Positions 8,284-17,086 of a DNA stretch of 34,963 nucleotides are shown in pieces. This DNA comes from JANPCX01 sp046094425 (GTDB lineage: Bacteria; Pseudomonadota; Gammaproteobacteria; Burkholderiales; Burkholderiaceae_C). The notes beneath the pieces are model-generated. The model had not been told where the DNA came from. It searched no databases and saw only the letters and a program-made list of their open reading frames with translations. A program made the translations under genes and the position numbers. Within the stretch, counting starts at the first letter, position 1. Each line of letters begins with the position of its first letter. The DNA lies in the NCBI GenBank assembly GCA_046094425.1, contig JBJTHI010000194.1, positions 1 through 34,963 of the forward strand. The letters are read 5' to 3'.

Positions 8284-9375
8284 GTGAGGGCATTGCTGGT
8301 CGAATGCTTGCTGGATCCTCGGTGTACACAGCGTTTGGATGAGCGGCAATGGCATGTGTTGCTCTTGCAGGCGCGCCACCAGGGATTGTTGGCCAAGCTG
8401 GCCGGTAGTTTGCAGCTGCAGGGTCTGTTTGACTGCGCACCCGCCAAGGCGCGTGCCCACATGCATGGCGCACGTATCGCCGCTTTGTCGACCCAGACGG
8501 CGATTCGGTTCGAGGTCAACCGTGTCATGCGTGCCTTGCAAGGCTTGTCAGGGCCAGTGCTGCTGATGAAGGGCTCGGCCTATGTGCATGCGGGTCTTGC
8601 TGTAGCGCGTGGGCGTTTTGTTGGCGATGTCGACCTGATGGTGCCTCGCGACCAGATCGAAGAGGTGGAGCGGCGACTGCTGGCAGCGGGCTGGGAGTGC
8701 GCCGAACTTGACGCCTATGACCAACGGTATTACCGCGAATGGACACATGAGATTCCGCCCATGCAGCACCCGGAGCGAGATACACCGGTTGATATTCACC
8801 ACACTATCGCCCCACTGACCAGCCGAGTGCATCCTGATGCACGTGCCATTCTGGCATCCAGTGTGCCGTTGCCCAACTCGGCGCTGCATGTGATGGCGCC
8901 GACCGACATGGTGCTGCACAGCGCGGTGCACCTGTTCAACGACGAGGTCAGCATGCCATTGCGTGACCTTTTCGACCTGCACGATTTGCTGATGGATTTT
9001 GCTCAGACACCCGGCTTCTGGGCTGGATTGCTGGAACGCGCCGAGCTGCACGGACTGCGGCGTGTCTTGTACCACTTGCTCAGACAACTCCAGCAGCGGC
9101 TGGACACACCCATACCGCAGGAGGTAGTGGAAGCTGCGGCTGCGGCGGCGCCGCTGGCACCGATCCGCTGGCTCATGGACTACCTGTTTCGTCGTCGCTT
9201 TGATGTTGACTCTCCCAAGGGGCCATCGACCGTCAAGCAGATGGCGGAGTTTGTGCTTTACTTGCGTGCGCATTGGTTGCGCATGCCACTGCCGATGCTG
9301 GTGCGCCATTTGGCGGTGAAAACCTGGAAACGCTGGCGCGCCGATGCCAGCGAAGCAGCGCAAGTCGCTGGTTGA
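8284..9375 (+). CDS. Nucleotidyltransferase family protein (PF14907 type)
   Basis: 363 residues with a GTG start and AAGGAAGG shortly upstream. The diagnostic region is LLMKGSAYVHAGLAVARGRFVGDVDLMV: Lys96-Gly97, then the DxD metal-binding pair Asp115 and Asp117. This matches the uncharacterised nucleotidyltransferase family PF14907. Members occur with HprK-like kinases and PqqD-like proteins, including in some lasso-peptide clusters, and in exosortase/exopolysaccharide loci. Here it is divergent from the GNAT gene and ends only 8 bp before the convergent acyl-CoA ligase gene. It probably transfers a nucleotidyl group to a small molecule or peptide; the substrate is unknown. Confidence 0.76.
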   Translation: MRALLVECLLDPRCTQRLDERQWHVLLLQARHQGLLAKLAGSLQLQGLFDCAPAKARAHMHGARIAALSTQTAIRFEVNRVMRALQGLSGPVLLMKGSAYVHAGLAVARGRFVGDVDLMVPRDQIEEVERRLLAAGWECAELDAYDQRYYREWTHEIPPMQHPERDTPVDIHHTIAPLTSRVHPDARAILASSVPLPNSALHVMAPTDMVLHSAVHLFNDEVSMPLRDLFDLHDLLMDFAQTPGFWAGLLERAELHGLRRVLYHLLRQLQQRLDTPIPQEVVEAAAAAAPLAPIRWLMDYLFRRRFDVDSPKGPSTVKQMAEFVLYLRAHWLRMPLPMLVRHLAVKTWKRWRADASEAAQVAG

Positions 9376-9383
9376 GACTGTCT

Positions 9384-10934
9384 TTAGGCAGGTGGTTGGG
9401 CGGCCTCGCTCCACATCTGGCGTAGCCGGTTTTTGTTCACCTTGTTTGTTGTGCCGCGAGGCAGGCTGTCGACGAACACCACATGGCGTGGTTTCTTGTA
9501 GCTTGCTAAGTGCTCCCGGCAATGGGCCACGATGGCTTGCGCTGTCAATGTGGCGTCGGGCTTTATCACCACGTAGGCGGCTACCGATTCTCCCCAGTAC
9601 GCATCGGGCACCCCGATGACAGCCACCTCGGTGACCCCAGGCAGTGTGGCGATCACCTGCTCGACCTCGATGGGATAGATGTTCTCGGTTCCACTCTTGA
9701 CCATGTCCTTGCTGCGCCCGGCAATCCAGATGAAGCCGTCCGCGTCTCGGTAGGCCAGGTCGCCGGTGTACCACCAGCCGTCGCGCAGCTGTGCGGCGCT
9801 CTCTTGGGGCCGCCTCCAGTAACCCAAGCAGACGAATGGGCTGCGCACGATCAATTCGCCGATCACTTCAGGCGCAACGGTCTGCCCACTCTCGTCGACG
9901 ATACGCACTTGGACGCTGAACGACTCTTTGCCTACCGAGCCCATGCGGTTGCGGCTGAGTTCCGGAGCGAGGAACGTGGTTACCGGCCCGCCATCGGTAC
10001 TGCCGTAGTTGTTGTAGAACGCGACCGTCGGGAAGCGCTTATGCACGCCCTGGATGACAGGGATCGGTGCTGATTCTCCGCCGGTGATGATCAGGCGCAG
10101 GCTGCTCAGATCCAAACCCGCATCTTCCGGCGTTTCCAGTAGTCGGCGCAGCATGGTCGGGTAGATGGGCACCACGGTCACACGATACGCCGCGATGGCT
10201 TGCAGCAGTTGCTGGGGATCGAACTGCCGCGACGCGCCCAGCACCACGCGACCACCGCGCAACAGCAACGGCAGCGTCAGATCCATCAGCGGACCGGCAT
10301 GAAATAGTGGCCCGAACACCACCGTTGCGTCCGTGGGTTTGAGTTCCAGGTCAATGATCTTGGAGCTACAGGAGGCCAGTGTGGTCGCATGGCTGTGCAT
10401 GATGCCTTTGGGTAGCCCCGTCGTACCCGATGAGTGCAGCAATATCAGCAACGTATCACTCGGTATGGTTGATTGTGGGAGCGGGGGAGTATGGGCGTCG
10501 CGCCAACGTGTATGGGCGTCTTCCCAGCCTGTGGGCGATTGGGGCGGGCCATCGTTGACCCACCGTATTGTTCTCCCAAGGGAGTCGGATGTGATCTGGC
10601 TCAACATGTCTGCGAATGTCTCGCCAGCCAGTAGCAGTCGAGGCGTACAGGCGTTGAGCACCATTGCAACCTCGCGCCCCACCAGCCGAAAATTGATCGG
10701 CACGAATATCGCGCCCGACAGCGCACAGGCGAACAGGATTTCGAGAAACGCATTGCAGTTGTGCAGCAGCACCGCGACCCGATCGCCCGGGCGCACGCCG
10801 TCGGCGTACAAGGCATTGGCCACGCGGCACGCGTTCTCGTACAGCTGCAAATAGGTCAGATGTTGCGCGCCGTAAGACAGGGCTATTTGAGTTGGGCGTT
10901 GTACCGCCTGAATGGCGAGCTGGTAGCCGATCAT
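9384..10934 (-). CDS. AMP-forming acyl-CoA ligase
   Basis: 516 residues, full length for the class I adenylate-forming family. Motifs in order: the P-loop-like LLHSSGTTGLPKGIMHSH, the adenine-binding YNNYGSTDGG, the hinge YTGDLAYRDADGFIWIAGRSKDMV, and the C-terminal catalytic Lys region LPRGTTNKVNKNRLRQ. It would activate a carboxylic acid to its CoA thioester through an acyl-AMP. It resembles catabolic fatty/aromatic acid ligases more than exosortase-associated ones, but the substrate is not decidable. It lies between exopolysaccharide-type genes and the catabolic island and may serve either. It is divergent from the acyltransferase gene at 11123. Confidence 0.82.
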   Translation of the reverse strand: MIGYQLAIQAVQRPTQIALSYGAQHLTYLQLYENACRVANALYADGVRPGDRVAVLLHNCNAFLEILFACALSGAIFVPINFRLVGREVAMVLNACTPRLLLAGETFADMLSQITSDSLGRTIRWVNDGPPQSPTGWEDAHTRWRDAHTPPLPQSTIPSDTLLILLHSSGTTGLPKGIMHSHATTLASCSSKIIDLELKPTDATVVFGPLFHAGPLMDLTLPLLLRGGRVVLGASRQFDPQQLLQAIAAYRVTVVPIYPTMLRRLLETPEDAGLDLSSLRLIITGGESAPIPVIQGVHKRFPTVAFYNNYGSTDGGPVTTFLAPELSRNRMGSVGKESFSVQVRIVDESGQTVAPEVIGELIVRSPFVCLGYWRRPQESAAQLRDGWWYTGDLAYRDADGFIWIAGRSKDMVKSGTENIYPIEVEQVIATLPGVTEVAVIGVPDAYWGESVAAYVVIKPDATLTAQAIVAHCREHLASYKKPRHVVFVDSLPRGTTNKVNKNRLRQMWSEAAQPPA

Positions 10935-11122
10935 GTTGACTGTGAATGCGCAGGCTCGTGTATTGGGAACTTCTTGGTGGCATCATAATTCCACGCTGAC
11001 ATTGCTGGGCACCGGTGTGTCATTTGATGGAGCGCCTTGATTTTTTGTGAGCACTGGGAGCGGCTGACAGAACTATCGAACGGTATCTTGCGCGCATAAA
11101 AAAACCGATTTTCAGGCCACGA

Positions 11123-12247
11123 TTGGAACTTTTCTTGTTGCGCACCGAGACCTACCACCATGTGAGTGATCTGCCACCAGAGGCACTGGCCTTGTGTCCG
11201 GAAGTCGATGTCGGCGATCTGTTCGTCAGCAGTGTTTGGATCGCTGATGTTTTAGAGGCTGGGCTACAGCCCGGAGATCGGTTGCAGTTGCTACTGGTGG
11301 TCGATGAGGCTTCACCGCAGCGCTATCTGGCCCTGTTGCCTGCGGTGTATTCGCGGCTTTATGGCTCGCACCCTGGTGCGCGCGTGCTGCATTTTCTGCA
11401 ACGTGAGGAACAGCCTTATCTGCCCATTGGTTCTCAAGAAGATCTGCCTGGGTTGACTGACAGTCTGGTGGCTTCACTGGCGAACCAGACCAGGCCAATT
11501 GATGTGGTGAGGGCCAGCCCGCTCGATGGGAAACACCCGTTTACGCCAGCCCTGGTGCAAGCCCTGCGGCATCATGGGTTCTGGATTCAGTTCTATCGTC
11601 ATGCACGCAGCCACTATGCGCCGGTGGCGGGAATGCGGTTTGCCGACTATTTGGCGGAGCGTCCACGGGCCCTGCGCGAGTCGCTGGAGCTCCACACCCG
11701 GCTGTTGATGCGGGGGGGACGGGGCGAGTTTCACTTTCCTTGTACGCCGGCGCTGGTGGAAGATGCCTGGGGTACTTTCTGTCTGGTAACTAGTCGTGCC
11801 GCTGACGAGGATGCGCCTGAACCCCCGAAGTACCTCAAGCAGGTTCTGACGACCGCCGCTGCAGCTGGCGTATTGCGTTTGGGTATTTTTTCGCTGGATG
11901 GAGAGCCGGTGGCCATGCAGTTGTGGCTTATCAGCGGTGGCACGGCTCGGTGCTTGCGCATCTGGAGCGTGCCGGGGCAAAGAGCATTTCCGATCGACGA
12001 TGTGCTGACCCAGTTGGTGGTGTTGTGTTTGATCGACGGCGATCAGGTTCAGGAGTTGGATTTCGGCGACGTCAATGACGACTTCGCCCGTGACTGGGCC
12101 AGTGGAGCGCGCGATCGGGTGGGTTTGGCAGCTTTCAATCGTCGCACTCTGCGAGGAGTCCGGGGTGCCTTCCGTCACATTGTGCTCGGCTGGGTGCTGT
12201 CCGCGCCGCGCCAGCTCTGGAGCCTCATCACCCGTCGGAGCAACTGA
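11123..12247 (+). CDS. FemAB/BioF2-like GNAT acyltransferase
   Basis: 374 residues with a TTG start; no ATG lies nearby and the frame is open back to 11051, so the start is uncertain. The C-terminal half has the features of the FemAB/BioF2-like GNAT fold: LGIFSLDGEPVAMQLWLISGGTARCLRIWS, followed by FPIDDVLTQLVVLCLIDGDQVQELDFGDVNDDFARDWASG. These proteins transfer acyl or aminoacyl groups and are frequent in exosortase/exopolysaccharide loci. The gene sits alone on the plus strand between the acyl-CoA ligase and the convergent livM gene (22-bp gap), so it is not in an operon with either. The substrate is unknown. Confidence 0.68.
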   Translation: MELFLLRTETYHHVSDLPPEALALCPEVDVGDLFVSSVWIADVLEAGLQPGDRLQLLLVVDEASPQRYLALLPAVYSRLYGSHPGARVLHFLQREEQPYLPIGSQEDLPGLTDSLVASLANQTRPIDVVRASPLDGKHPFTPALVQALRHHGFWIQFYRHARSHYAPVAGMRFADYLAERPRALRESLELHTRLLMRGGRGEFHFPCTPALVEDAWGTFCLVTSRAADEDAPEPPKYLKQVLTTAAAAGVLRLGIFSLDGEPVAMQLWLISGGTARCLRIWSVPGQRAFPIDDVLTQLVVLCLIDGDQVQELDFGDVNDDFARDWASGARDRVGLAAFNRRTLRGVRGAFRHIVLGWVLSAPRQLWSLITRRSN

Positions 12248-12269
12248 GTCGTCATGGCCGGGCATTGCA

Positions 12270-13250
12270 TCAACGATCGCTCGTGTCGCTAGGGTAGGCC
12301 CGCTGCCAATAGCGGCGAATTCCCTCCCATGATCTGCTGTGCCGCGCCAGCGCTTGTGCAAACCCGTGTGGAAGAAACAGCACGATCAGCATCACCACGA
12401 CGCCCATGGCGCCCAAATGCCAGTTCAGCAAGCGGCTCCATGTGAAATTGGCCAGTAACTCCACCACAAAGGCACCCACCACGGGTCCGAGCACGGTGCC
12501 TGCTCCACCCAGCAGCATGCAAGCAAAAGCCTTCACCGCCAGCGCCATGTCGAACATGGCCGCAGGATCGATGTAAGAGATCCACCAGGCCTGAACCGAG
12601 CCAACGGCCCCCGTCATGGTGGCGCTGAGCATCCACACCAGAGTCTTGTAACGCATGGTGTAGAGACCAGTGGCCTCGGCCTTGACTTCGTGGTCACGGA
12701 TGGCTTGGCATGCTAGCCCGAGTTGCGAGCGCGCAAAAAAATAGGTCAAGCCTATGGCCAGCAACATGACGACGAAGAACACGTAGTAAAAGCGAATGGC
12801 GTTGACTAGCGGCCCTCCCTCCGGCAGCGGCAGTGAGAGCCCGGTGCCACCGCCTGTCAGATCGCCGCCGTTGGCCACCAGCTCCCGTGTGGCCTCGTTC
12901 AAGCCTAGCGTGGCGATCGCAAAATAGTGTCCTTTGATGCGCAGCAGTGCAGGGCCGATCAACAGCACCAGCAGCGGACAGGCGAGTATTGCGATGGGAG
13001 CGGCCGCCCAGAAAGGCAAGGCGATCTTGACCATGAGTATGGCCGTGGCATAACCAGCCAGGCCAAAAAACACCACGTTGCCAAACGCAGGGTAGCCGCT
13101 GTAGCCAGCCATCAAATTTAGACCCTGAGCGATCACCGCCAACATGAACACCGCGGACATCACCCGCATCCAGTACGAACCCATCCACAGTGGGCCGCTA
13201 GCCAGCACCACGGTGACGAGCAGTAGCAAGATGATGGGTAGACGCTTCAT
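12270..13250 (-). CDS. livM: Branched-chain amino acid-type ABC transporter permease LivM
   Basis: 326 residues from the ATG at 13250, which lies 7 bp after the livH stop; an upstream in-frame extension would overlap livH and reads as shadow sequence. About nine hydrophobic segments are visible. The LivM family regions are GLNLMAGYSGYPAFGNVVFFGLAGYATA near residues 43-70 and the transporter loop KAFACMLLGGAGTVLGPVVGAFVVELL in the C-terminal third. It pairs with LivH in the inner membrane. The ATPases are missing next to it; livG and livF at 27476-29022 are the likely partners. In catabolic islands such HAAT-type systems often import aromatic acids rather than amino acids. Confidence 0.9.
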   Translation of the reverse strand: MKRLPIILLLLVTVVLASGPLWMGSYWMRVMSAVFMLAVIAQGLNLMAGYSGYPAFGNVVFFGLAGYATAILMVKIALPFWAAAPIAILACPLLVLLIGPALLRIKGHYFAIATLGLNEATRELVANGGDLTGGGTGLSLPLPEGGPLVNAIRFYYVFFVVMLLAIGLTYFFARSQLGLACQAIRDHEVKAEATGLYTMRYKTLVWMLSATMTGAVGSVQAWWISYIDPAAMFDMALAVKAFACMLLGGAGTVLGPVVGAFVVELLANFTWSRLLNWHLGAMGVVVMLIVLFLPHGFAQALARHSRSWEGIRRYWQRAYPSDTSDR

Positions 13251-13257
13251 GGGACGC

Positions 13258-14139
13258 TCAGGCCGCGCGGGCATCGGTCTGGTAGCGACCACCGAACAGC
13301 CCGCGCGGGCGCAGCAGCAGGATGGCCAGCAGAAGGAAGAAGCTGACGGCGTCACGCAAGCCCGGCGCGCCCAGACCAGCGACGAGGTTCTCTGTTACCG
13401 CCAGCACCATGGCCGCCACGATGGCGCCTCCCATGCTGCCAAGTCCGCCAAGCAACACGATGACGAAGGACTTGAGGGTCAGGCTGTCGCCCGTGATGGG
13501 CGAGAACGCGAACAAAATGGCCATCAGCGAGCCCGCTGCACCCGCCAGCGCCGCGCTGAGCGCGAAGGCCATGACGCGCACCTCGCGCGCGTCGATGCCC
13601 AAAGCGGCCGCCGCGCGCGGATTTTGCGCGCTGGCGCGAATCGCATTGCCGGTGCGGGTGTGGCTCATGAACAGGTGCAGCAGCAGCGTCAGACCCAGCG
13701 CGGTGGCGAACACGGCAATCCGGGTCCACGGCAGCCGCAGTCCGCCTACTTCAAATGCCTGGCTGGCATAGGGCATGGTGATCGCGCGGACGTCGGCGCT
13801 GAACAGCTCCAGCAGGATGTTCACCAGCAACATGTTCAGTCCGAAGGTGAACACCAAGGTCATGAACAGCGAAATGCGCAGTACCCGCTCAAGCAACCAA
13901 CGCTGCAACGCGGCACCGAACAAAAAAAGCACCGTGGCCGCAACGGGTATGGTCAGGAACGGATCAACGCCCGTGCGATCGTGCAGCCACCAACTGATGT
14001 AAGCCCCGATCAGCATCAAGGCACCGTGGGCCAAGTTGATCATGCCGCACACGCCCCAGATCACCGAGAAGCCAATCGCCAGGCAGGCGTAGAAGCCCCC
14101 GAGCAAGATGCCCGAGGCGATGATCTGCAGCGTCAGCAC
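13258..14139 (-). CDS. livH: Branched-chain amino acid-type ABC transporter permease LivH
   Basis: 293 residues, a normal length for LivH, with a GTG start. The family signature at the N-terminus is GILLGGFYACLAIGFSVIWGVCGMINLAHGALMLIGAY. The cytoplasmic coupling region SFVIVLLGGLGSMGGAIVAAMVLAVTENL is near residues 220-250. It lies between the binding-protein gene (38-bp gap) and livM (7-bp gap) in one minus-strand operon. It should form a heterodimeric channel with LivM and be energised by LivG and LivF encoded 13 kb away. Confidence 0.9.
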   Translation of the reverse strand: MLTLQIIASGILLGGFYACLAIGFSVIWGVCGMINLAHGALMLIGAYISWWLHDRTGVDPFLTIPVAATVLFLFGAALQRWLLERVLRISLFMTLVFTFGLNMLLVNILLELFSADVRAITMPYASQAFEVGGLRLPWTRIAVFATALGLTLLLHLFMSHTRTGNAIRASAQNPRAAAALGIDAREVRVMAFALSAALAGAAGSLMAILFAFSPITGDSLTLKSFVIVLLGGLGSMGGAIVAAMVLAVTENLVAGLGAPGLRDAVSFFLLLAILLLRPRGLFGGRYQTDARAA

Positions 14140-14176
14140 GGGGTAGGGCGACCGTCAACCCAATGTCACTGCGCGG

Positions 14177-15412
14177 TCAGCGCGGAGTCATCGGGTAGGC
14201 AAACTTGGCTTTGGCTCCTTCAGTCGGAAACACTACAACCGGTTTGCCGTTCTGAATCTGAATCACCGACATGCCCTTGGCAACGTTCTGTCCCTTGTCG
14301 TTGAATCGCACGGGGCCATACGCCGTCATGATGTTGGTTTGCGCCAGCGCGTCACGGATTTTCTGCGGATCGAGTGAGCCTGCCTTTTCAATGGCACGCT
14401 GGTAAACCTGCAGTGCTGCAGTGGACTGAGGCGGGTGGTAGTCACAGTCATGGCCAGCAACCTTCTTGCACAGCGCCGCGTAGTCGGCTGCAGTCCAGCC
14501 GAAGATTTCGTCCTTCCAAGGCAGATCAGGCGTCCACTGAACGGGCTCAAGCAGGTTCTCGGCTCTTGCCCCCAGCGAGTCAACGAAGCCGGGTGAGGTT
14601 GGGCCTAACGTGAAACCAATCATCTTCAGCGGCACCTTTTGCTCGGAGGTTTGACGTGCCACCACCAGCATGTCGCCGGTGTAGCCAGCGCCGATCAACA
14701 CGTCTGGGTTGCGCGCCCTCATGGCTTCGATCATGGCGGAGAAGTCTTTGGTGCCTGTGGGGTAGGCCTCTTTGTAGACCACCTCCAGGCCTGCCGCCTT
14801 GGCTTGGCTCTCAGCCGCGTCGATGCTGGCTTTGGGGAACAGGGCGTTTTCGTGAATCAGCGCTACACGTTGCCCGCGTGGCTTGGCCTCAGCTGCCATC
14901 TTGACCATGTTGCCGGTGTACTGATCCACGGGCGTCAACGTGGCGAACAAGTATTTGAAGCCGCGGTCGTAGACGGCAGTGGCGGCTGCGTGCGCGGCCA
15001 CCATGGGTAACTGGTACTTTTCAGCCACTGGGCTGGTGGCCAGGGTGATGCCACTGGAGTAGGGGCCGAGCAGCAGCTTGATGCCGTCCTCGTTAATCAT
15101 CTTTTCGTACAGCTTGACCGAGGTGTTGGCATCGCTCTGGTCATCGTAGTATTTGATCGCGACCTTGTAGGTCTTGTCGCCGATCTTGATTCCGCCCCGT
15201 GCGTTGATCTGATCGACATAGATGTCGTATCCGATTTTGACCAGCCGCCCCTCGGTGGCGGTCTTGCCGGTGAGCGACAAGGCGGCACCGAAGGTGATGG
15301 TGTCCTGTTGAGCCAATGCAGGTTTAGCGATGAGCCCCGACAACAGCAGGGTTGCGCAGGCACCTAGTGTGTACAGGCGGCGCTGCAATGAGGTGTGAGG
15401 ACGTGACTTCAA
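14177..15412 (-). CDS. ABC transporter substrate-binding protein, LivK/HAAT type
   Basis: About 411 residues. The N-terminus is a Sec signal peptide (LYTLGACATLLLSGLIAKPALAQQ). The mature part has the peripla-BP-6 pattern: ITFGAALSLTGKTATEGRLVKIGYDIYVDQINARGG, KLLLGPYSSGITLATSPVAEKYQLPMVAAHAAA and a C-terminal AYGPVRFNDKGQNVAKGMSVIQIQNGK. I chose the TTG at 15412 because the Shine-Dalgarno AAAGGAG at 15420-15426 stands 7 nt before it; another TTG at 15418 is too close to that site. It is the first gene of livK-H-M and captures the substrate in the periplasm. The ligand is probably a compound of the adjacent catabolic pathway, by inference from position. Confidence 0.88.
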   Translation of the reverse strand: MKSRPHTSLQRRLYTLGACATLLLSGLIAKPALAQQDTITFGAALSLTGKTATEGRLVKIGYDIYVDQINARGGIKIGDKTYKVAIKYYDDQSDANTSVKLYEKMINEDGIKLLLGPYSSGITLATSPVAEKYQLPMVAAHAAATAVYDRGFKYLFATLTPVDQYTGNMVKMAAEAKPRGQRVALIHENALFPKASIDAAESQAKAAGLEVVYKEAYPTGTKDFSAMIEAMRARNPDVLIGAGYTGDMLVVARQTSEQKVPLKMIGFTLGPTSPGFVDSLGARAENLLEPVQWTPDLPWKDEIFGWTAADYAALCKKVAGHDCDYHPPQSTAALQVYQRAIEKAGSLDPQKIRDALAQTNIMTAYGPVRFNDKGQNVAKGMSVIQIQNGKPVVVFPTEGAKAKFAYPMTPR

Positions 15413-15419
15413 CTTCAAT

Positions 15420-15426
15420 CTCCTTT
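15420..15426 (-). promoter_or_regulatory. Ribosome binding site that decides the start of the binding-protein gene
   Basis: AAAGGAG on the minus strand. The spacing to the TTG at 15412 is 7 nt, the spacing to the TTG at 15418 only 1 nt. The downstream TTG is therefore the likely start. Confidence 0.65.
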
Positions 15427-15490
15427 GGGGTCATTTGGGTGCCGTGCAGGTCAAGGGCGGTGACGACCAGAATTGCGTTGCGACATTCGC

Positions 15491-15508
15491 CTATCGATCG
15501 ATCGATAG
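15491..15508. promoter_or_regulatory. 18-bp perfect palindrome, probable TetR-family operator (site 1)
   Basis: CTATCGATCGATCGATAG is a perfect inverted repeat in the 335-bp divergent region between the liv binding-protein gene and the first Rieske oxygenase gene. It is followed by ACT, giving a -10-like TAGACT at 15506-15511 pointing toward the oxygenase; no good -35 is seen. The same sequence, with one substitution and the same flanking ACT, occurs at 26670-26687 beside the TetR gene. Repression of both divergent operons is inferred. I see no gene in the rest of the 15413-15747 gap. Confidence 0.68.
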
Positions 15509-15747
15509 ACTAAAGTACCAGTGTGCCGTATCATCCTCAAATAGTCAACTCTCTGTCCTCTCTGTCGGGCTTGGGTCGCGATCCAGCCTGGCTTGGTACC
15601 TATCCACAACCAACCACACCCTATTCGTTTTGAGTGTCGAGTCGTGCGCGCCCATGAGAAGGCTCTTGTCGTCTCAAAGGGAGACGAGCGGCCTTACACA
15701 AACGGCATGTGGCCATGTTCTCCCCGCGACGAAGAGCGAGTGTTCAA

Positions 15748-17049
15748 ATGAGAATTCCCATTAACCCTGTGGACACGGCTGCGTCGCGTCCTGATCTTCA
15801 AGGGCTGGTTGATTTCGAGAATGGACTGGTGAGTCCTCGAATATTCATCGATCCGGACTTGTATCGACTAGAGCTTGATCAAATATTCGCCCGCTGTTGG
15901 CTTTTTCTGTGTCACGAAACACAGATTCCGAATCCTGGCGATTTTTTTACCACCTATATGGGCGAAGACCCGGTGTTGGTGGTGCGTGATGCTCAGGGCA
16001 AAGTCCGCGCCTTCTTAAATTCCTGCCGTCACCGCGGCAACCGCCTGTGCCGCGCAGATTCTGGCAATGCCCGCAGTTTCACCTGCGCCTATCACGGCTG
16101 GACCTACAACGTCGATGGCCGTTTGGTTGGCGTGCCCTTTGGCCGCGAAGCCTATTTCAATGAGCTCAAACGTGAGGATTGGGGGCTGATTCCAGTGGCC
16201 CAACTTGATCACTACAAGGGTCTGTATTTCGCTACGTTTGATCCAGAGGCCCCTTCGCTGACAAGTTATCTGGGAAATCTCACCTGGTACCTGGATGCCA
16301 TATTTGATCGCCGTGAGGGGGGCGTCGAAGTCATCGGTGGTGTGCACAAGTGGATTTCCCCCTGCAATTGGAAATTTCCTGCCGAAAACATTGGCGGTGA
16401 TGGCTACCACGTGGGTTGGACACACCGCTCTGCGATATTGACTGGTTTTGACACGGGACCGACCACGTCCGCATCAACCGGCAGCATTGTCTCGCCGGGC
16501 AATGGGCACATGATGACTTGTGTCGGGCCCGACTGCGGTGATGGTATTTCGATGCCAGAAATCATCGCTTACGAAGCTGAGATTGCAGCCGAGGCACGTG
16601 CCCGATTGGGGCCACGCTGGGACATGCTCAAACCCATTGTGGGCACGGCATTCCCGAATTTTTCGTTCTTGCGTGCGGGGGCACGCACCCTGCGTGTTTG
16701 GCACCCGCGTGGCCCCGAGAAAACCGAGATTTGGTCCTGGGCTTTTGTCGACAAAGCGGCACCACCCGAGGTCAAAGAAGCAAGCCGACTTGCCAGCATT
16801 CAGGTGTTCGGCCCTGGCGGTACCTTTGAGCAGGACGACATGGACAACTGGCAGGAATGCACCCGCGCTTGCCGCGGCTCGGTCGGGCGACGCCACCCGC
16901 TGAACACTCAAATGGGCTTGGGGCATGAGCGCTATCGCGAAGATCTCGGAGGTTGGGCGAGCGACTTCAGCCTCAGCGAAATCAACCATCGGCACTTCTA
17001 TGCCCGCTGGGCCAAACTGATGGCGGCCAAGAACTGGAGTGACTTGTAG
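15748..17049 (+). CDS. Rieske aromatic-ring-hydroxylating dioxygenase, alpha subunit (first copy)
   Basis: 433 residues from the ATG at 15748, chosen because the second copy aligns from near here; a GTG at 15709 would add 13 residues. The Rieske [2Fe-2S] ligands are Cys93, His95, Cys113 and His116 (C-x-H-x17-C-x2-H). The mononuclear iron site is in ENIGGDGYHVGWTH: Asp218, His221 and His226, with Asp364 (EQDDMDNW) as third ligand. The protein is complete. Together with the beta subunit encoded 37 bp downstream it should dihydroxylate an aromatic ring using electrons from a ferredoxin/reductase not encoded nearby. It starts the plus-strand operon alpha-beta-SDR-FAH, downstream of operator site 1. 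The substrate is not assigned. Confidence 0.9.
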   Translation: MRIPINPVDTAASRPDLQGLVDFENGLVSPRIFIDPDLYRLELDQIFARCWLFLCHETQIPNPGDFFTTYMGEDPVLVVRDAQGKVRAFLNSCRHRGNRLCRADSGNARSFTCAYHGWTYNVDGRLVGVPFGREAYFNELKREDWGLIPVAQLDHYKGLYFATFDPEAPSLTSYLGNLTWYLDAIFDRREGGVEVIGGVHKWISPCNWKFPAENIGGDGYHVGWTHRSAILTGFDTGPTTSASTGSIVSPGNGHMMTCVGPDCGDGISMPEIIAYEAEIAAEARARLGPRWDMLKPIVGTAFPNFSFLRAGARTLRVWHPRGPEKTEIWSWAFVDKAAPPEVKEASRLASIQVFGPGGTFEQDDMDNWQECTRACRGSVGRRHPLNTQMGLGHERYREDLGGWASDFSLSEINHRHFYARWAKLMAAKNWSDL

Positions 17050-17086
17050 GAATCGCTGAGGGTGTTCTGTGGGCAAAGGGGGAGTC

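Noticed and set aside
8548..9774. Minus-strand open frame of 408 codons over the nucleotidyltransferase gene
   Set aside because: Shadow of the plus-strand gene with its DxD motif; it also runs into the acyl-CoA ligase gene in another frame.
10967..10990. Possible sigma-54 promoter between the ligase and FemAB-like genes
   Set aside because: On the minus strand GG and GC elements are present but the spacing is one base short of the required distance.
13144..14304. Long plus-strand open frame of 386 codons over livH and livM
   Set aside because: It is antisense to two clearly recognisable permease genes, its translation is rich in Gln, Arg and His without domain pattern, and such shadows are expected in high-GC DNA.
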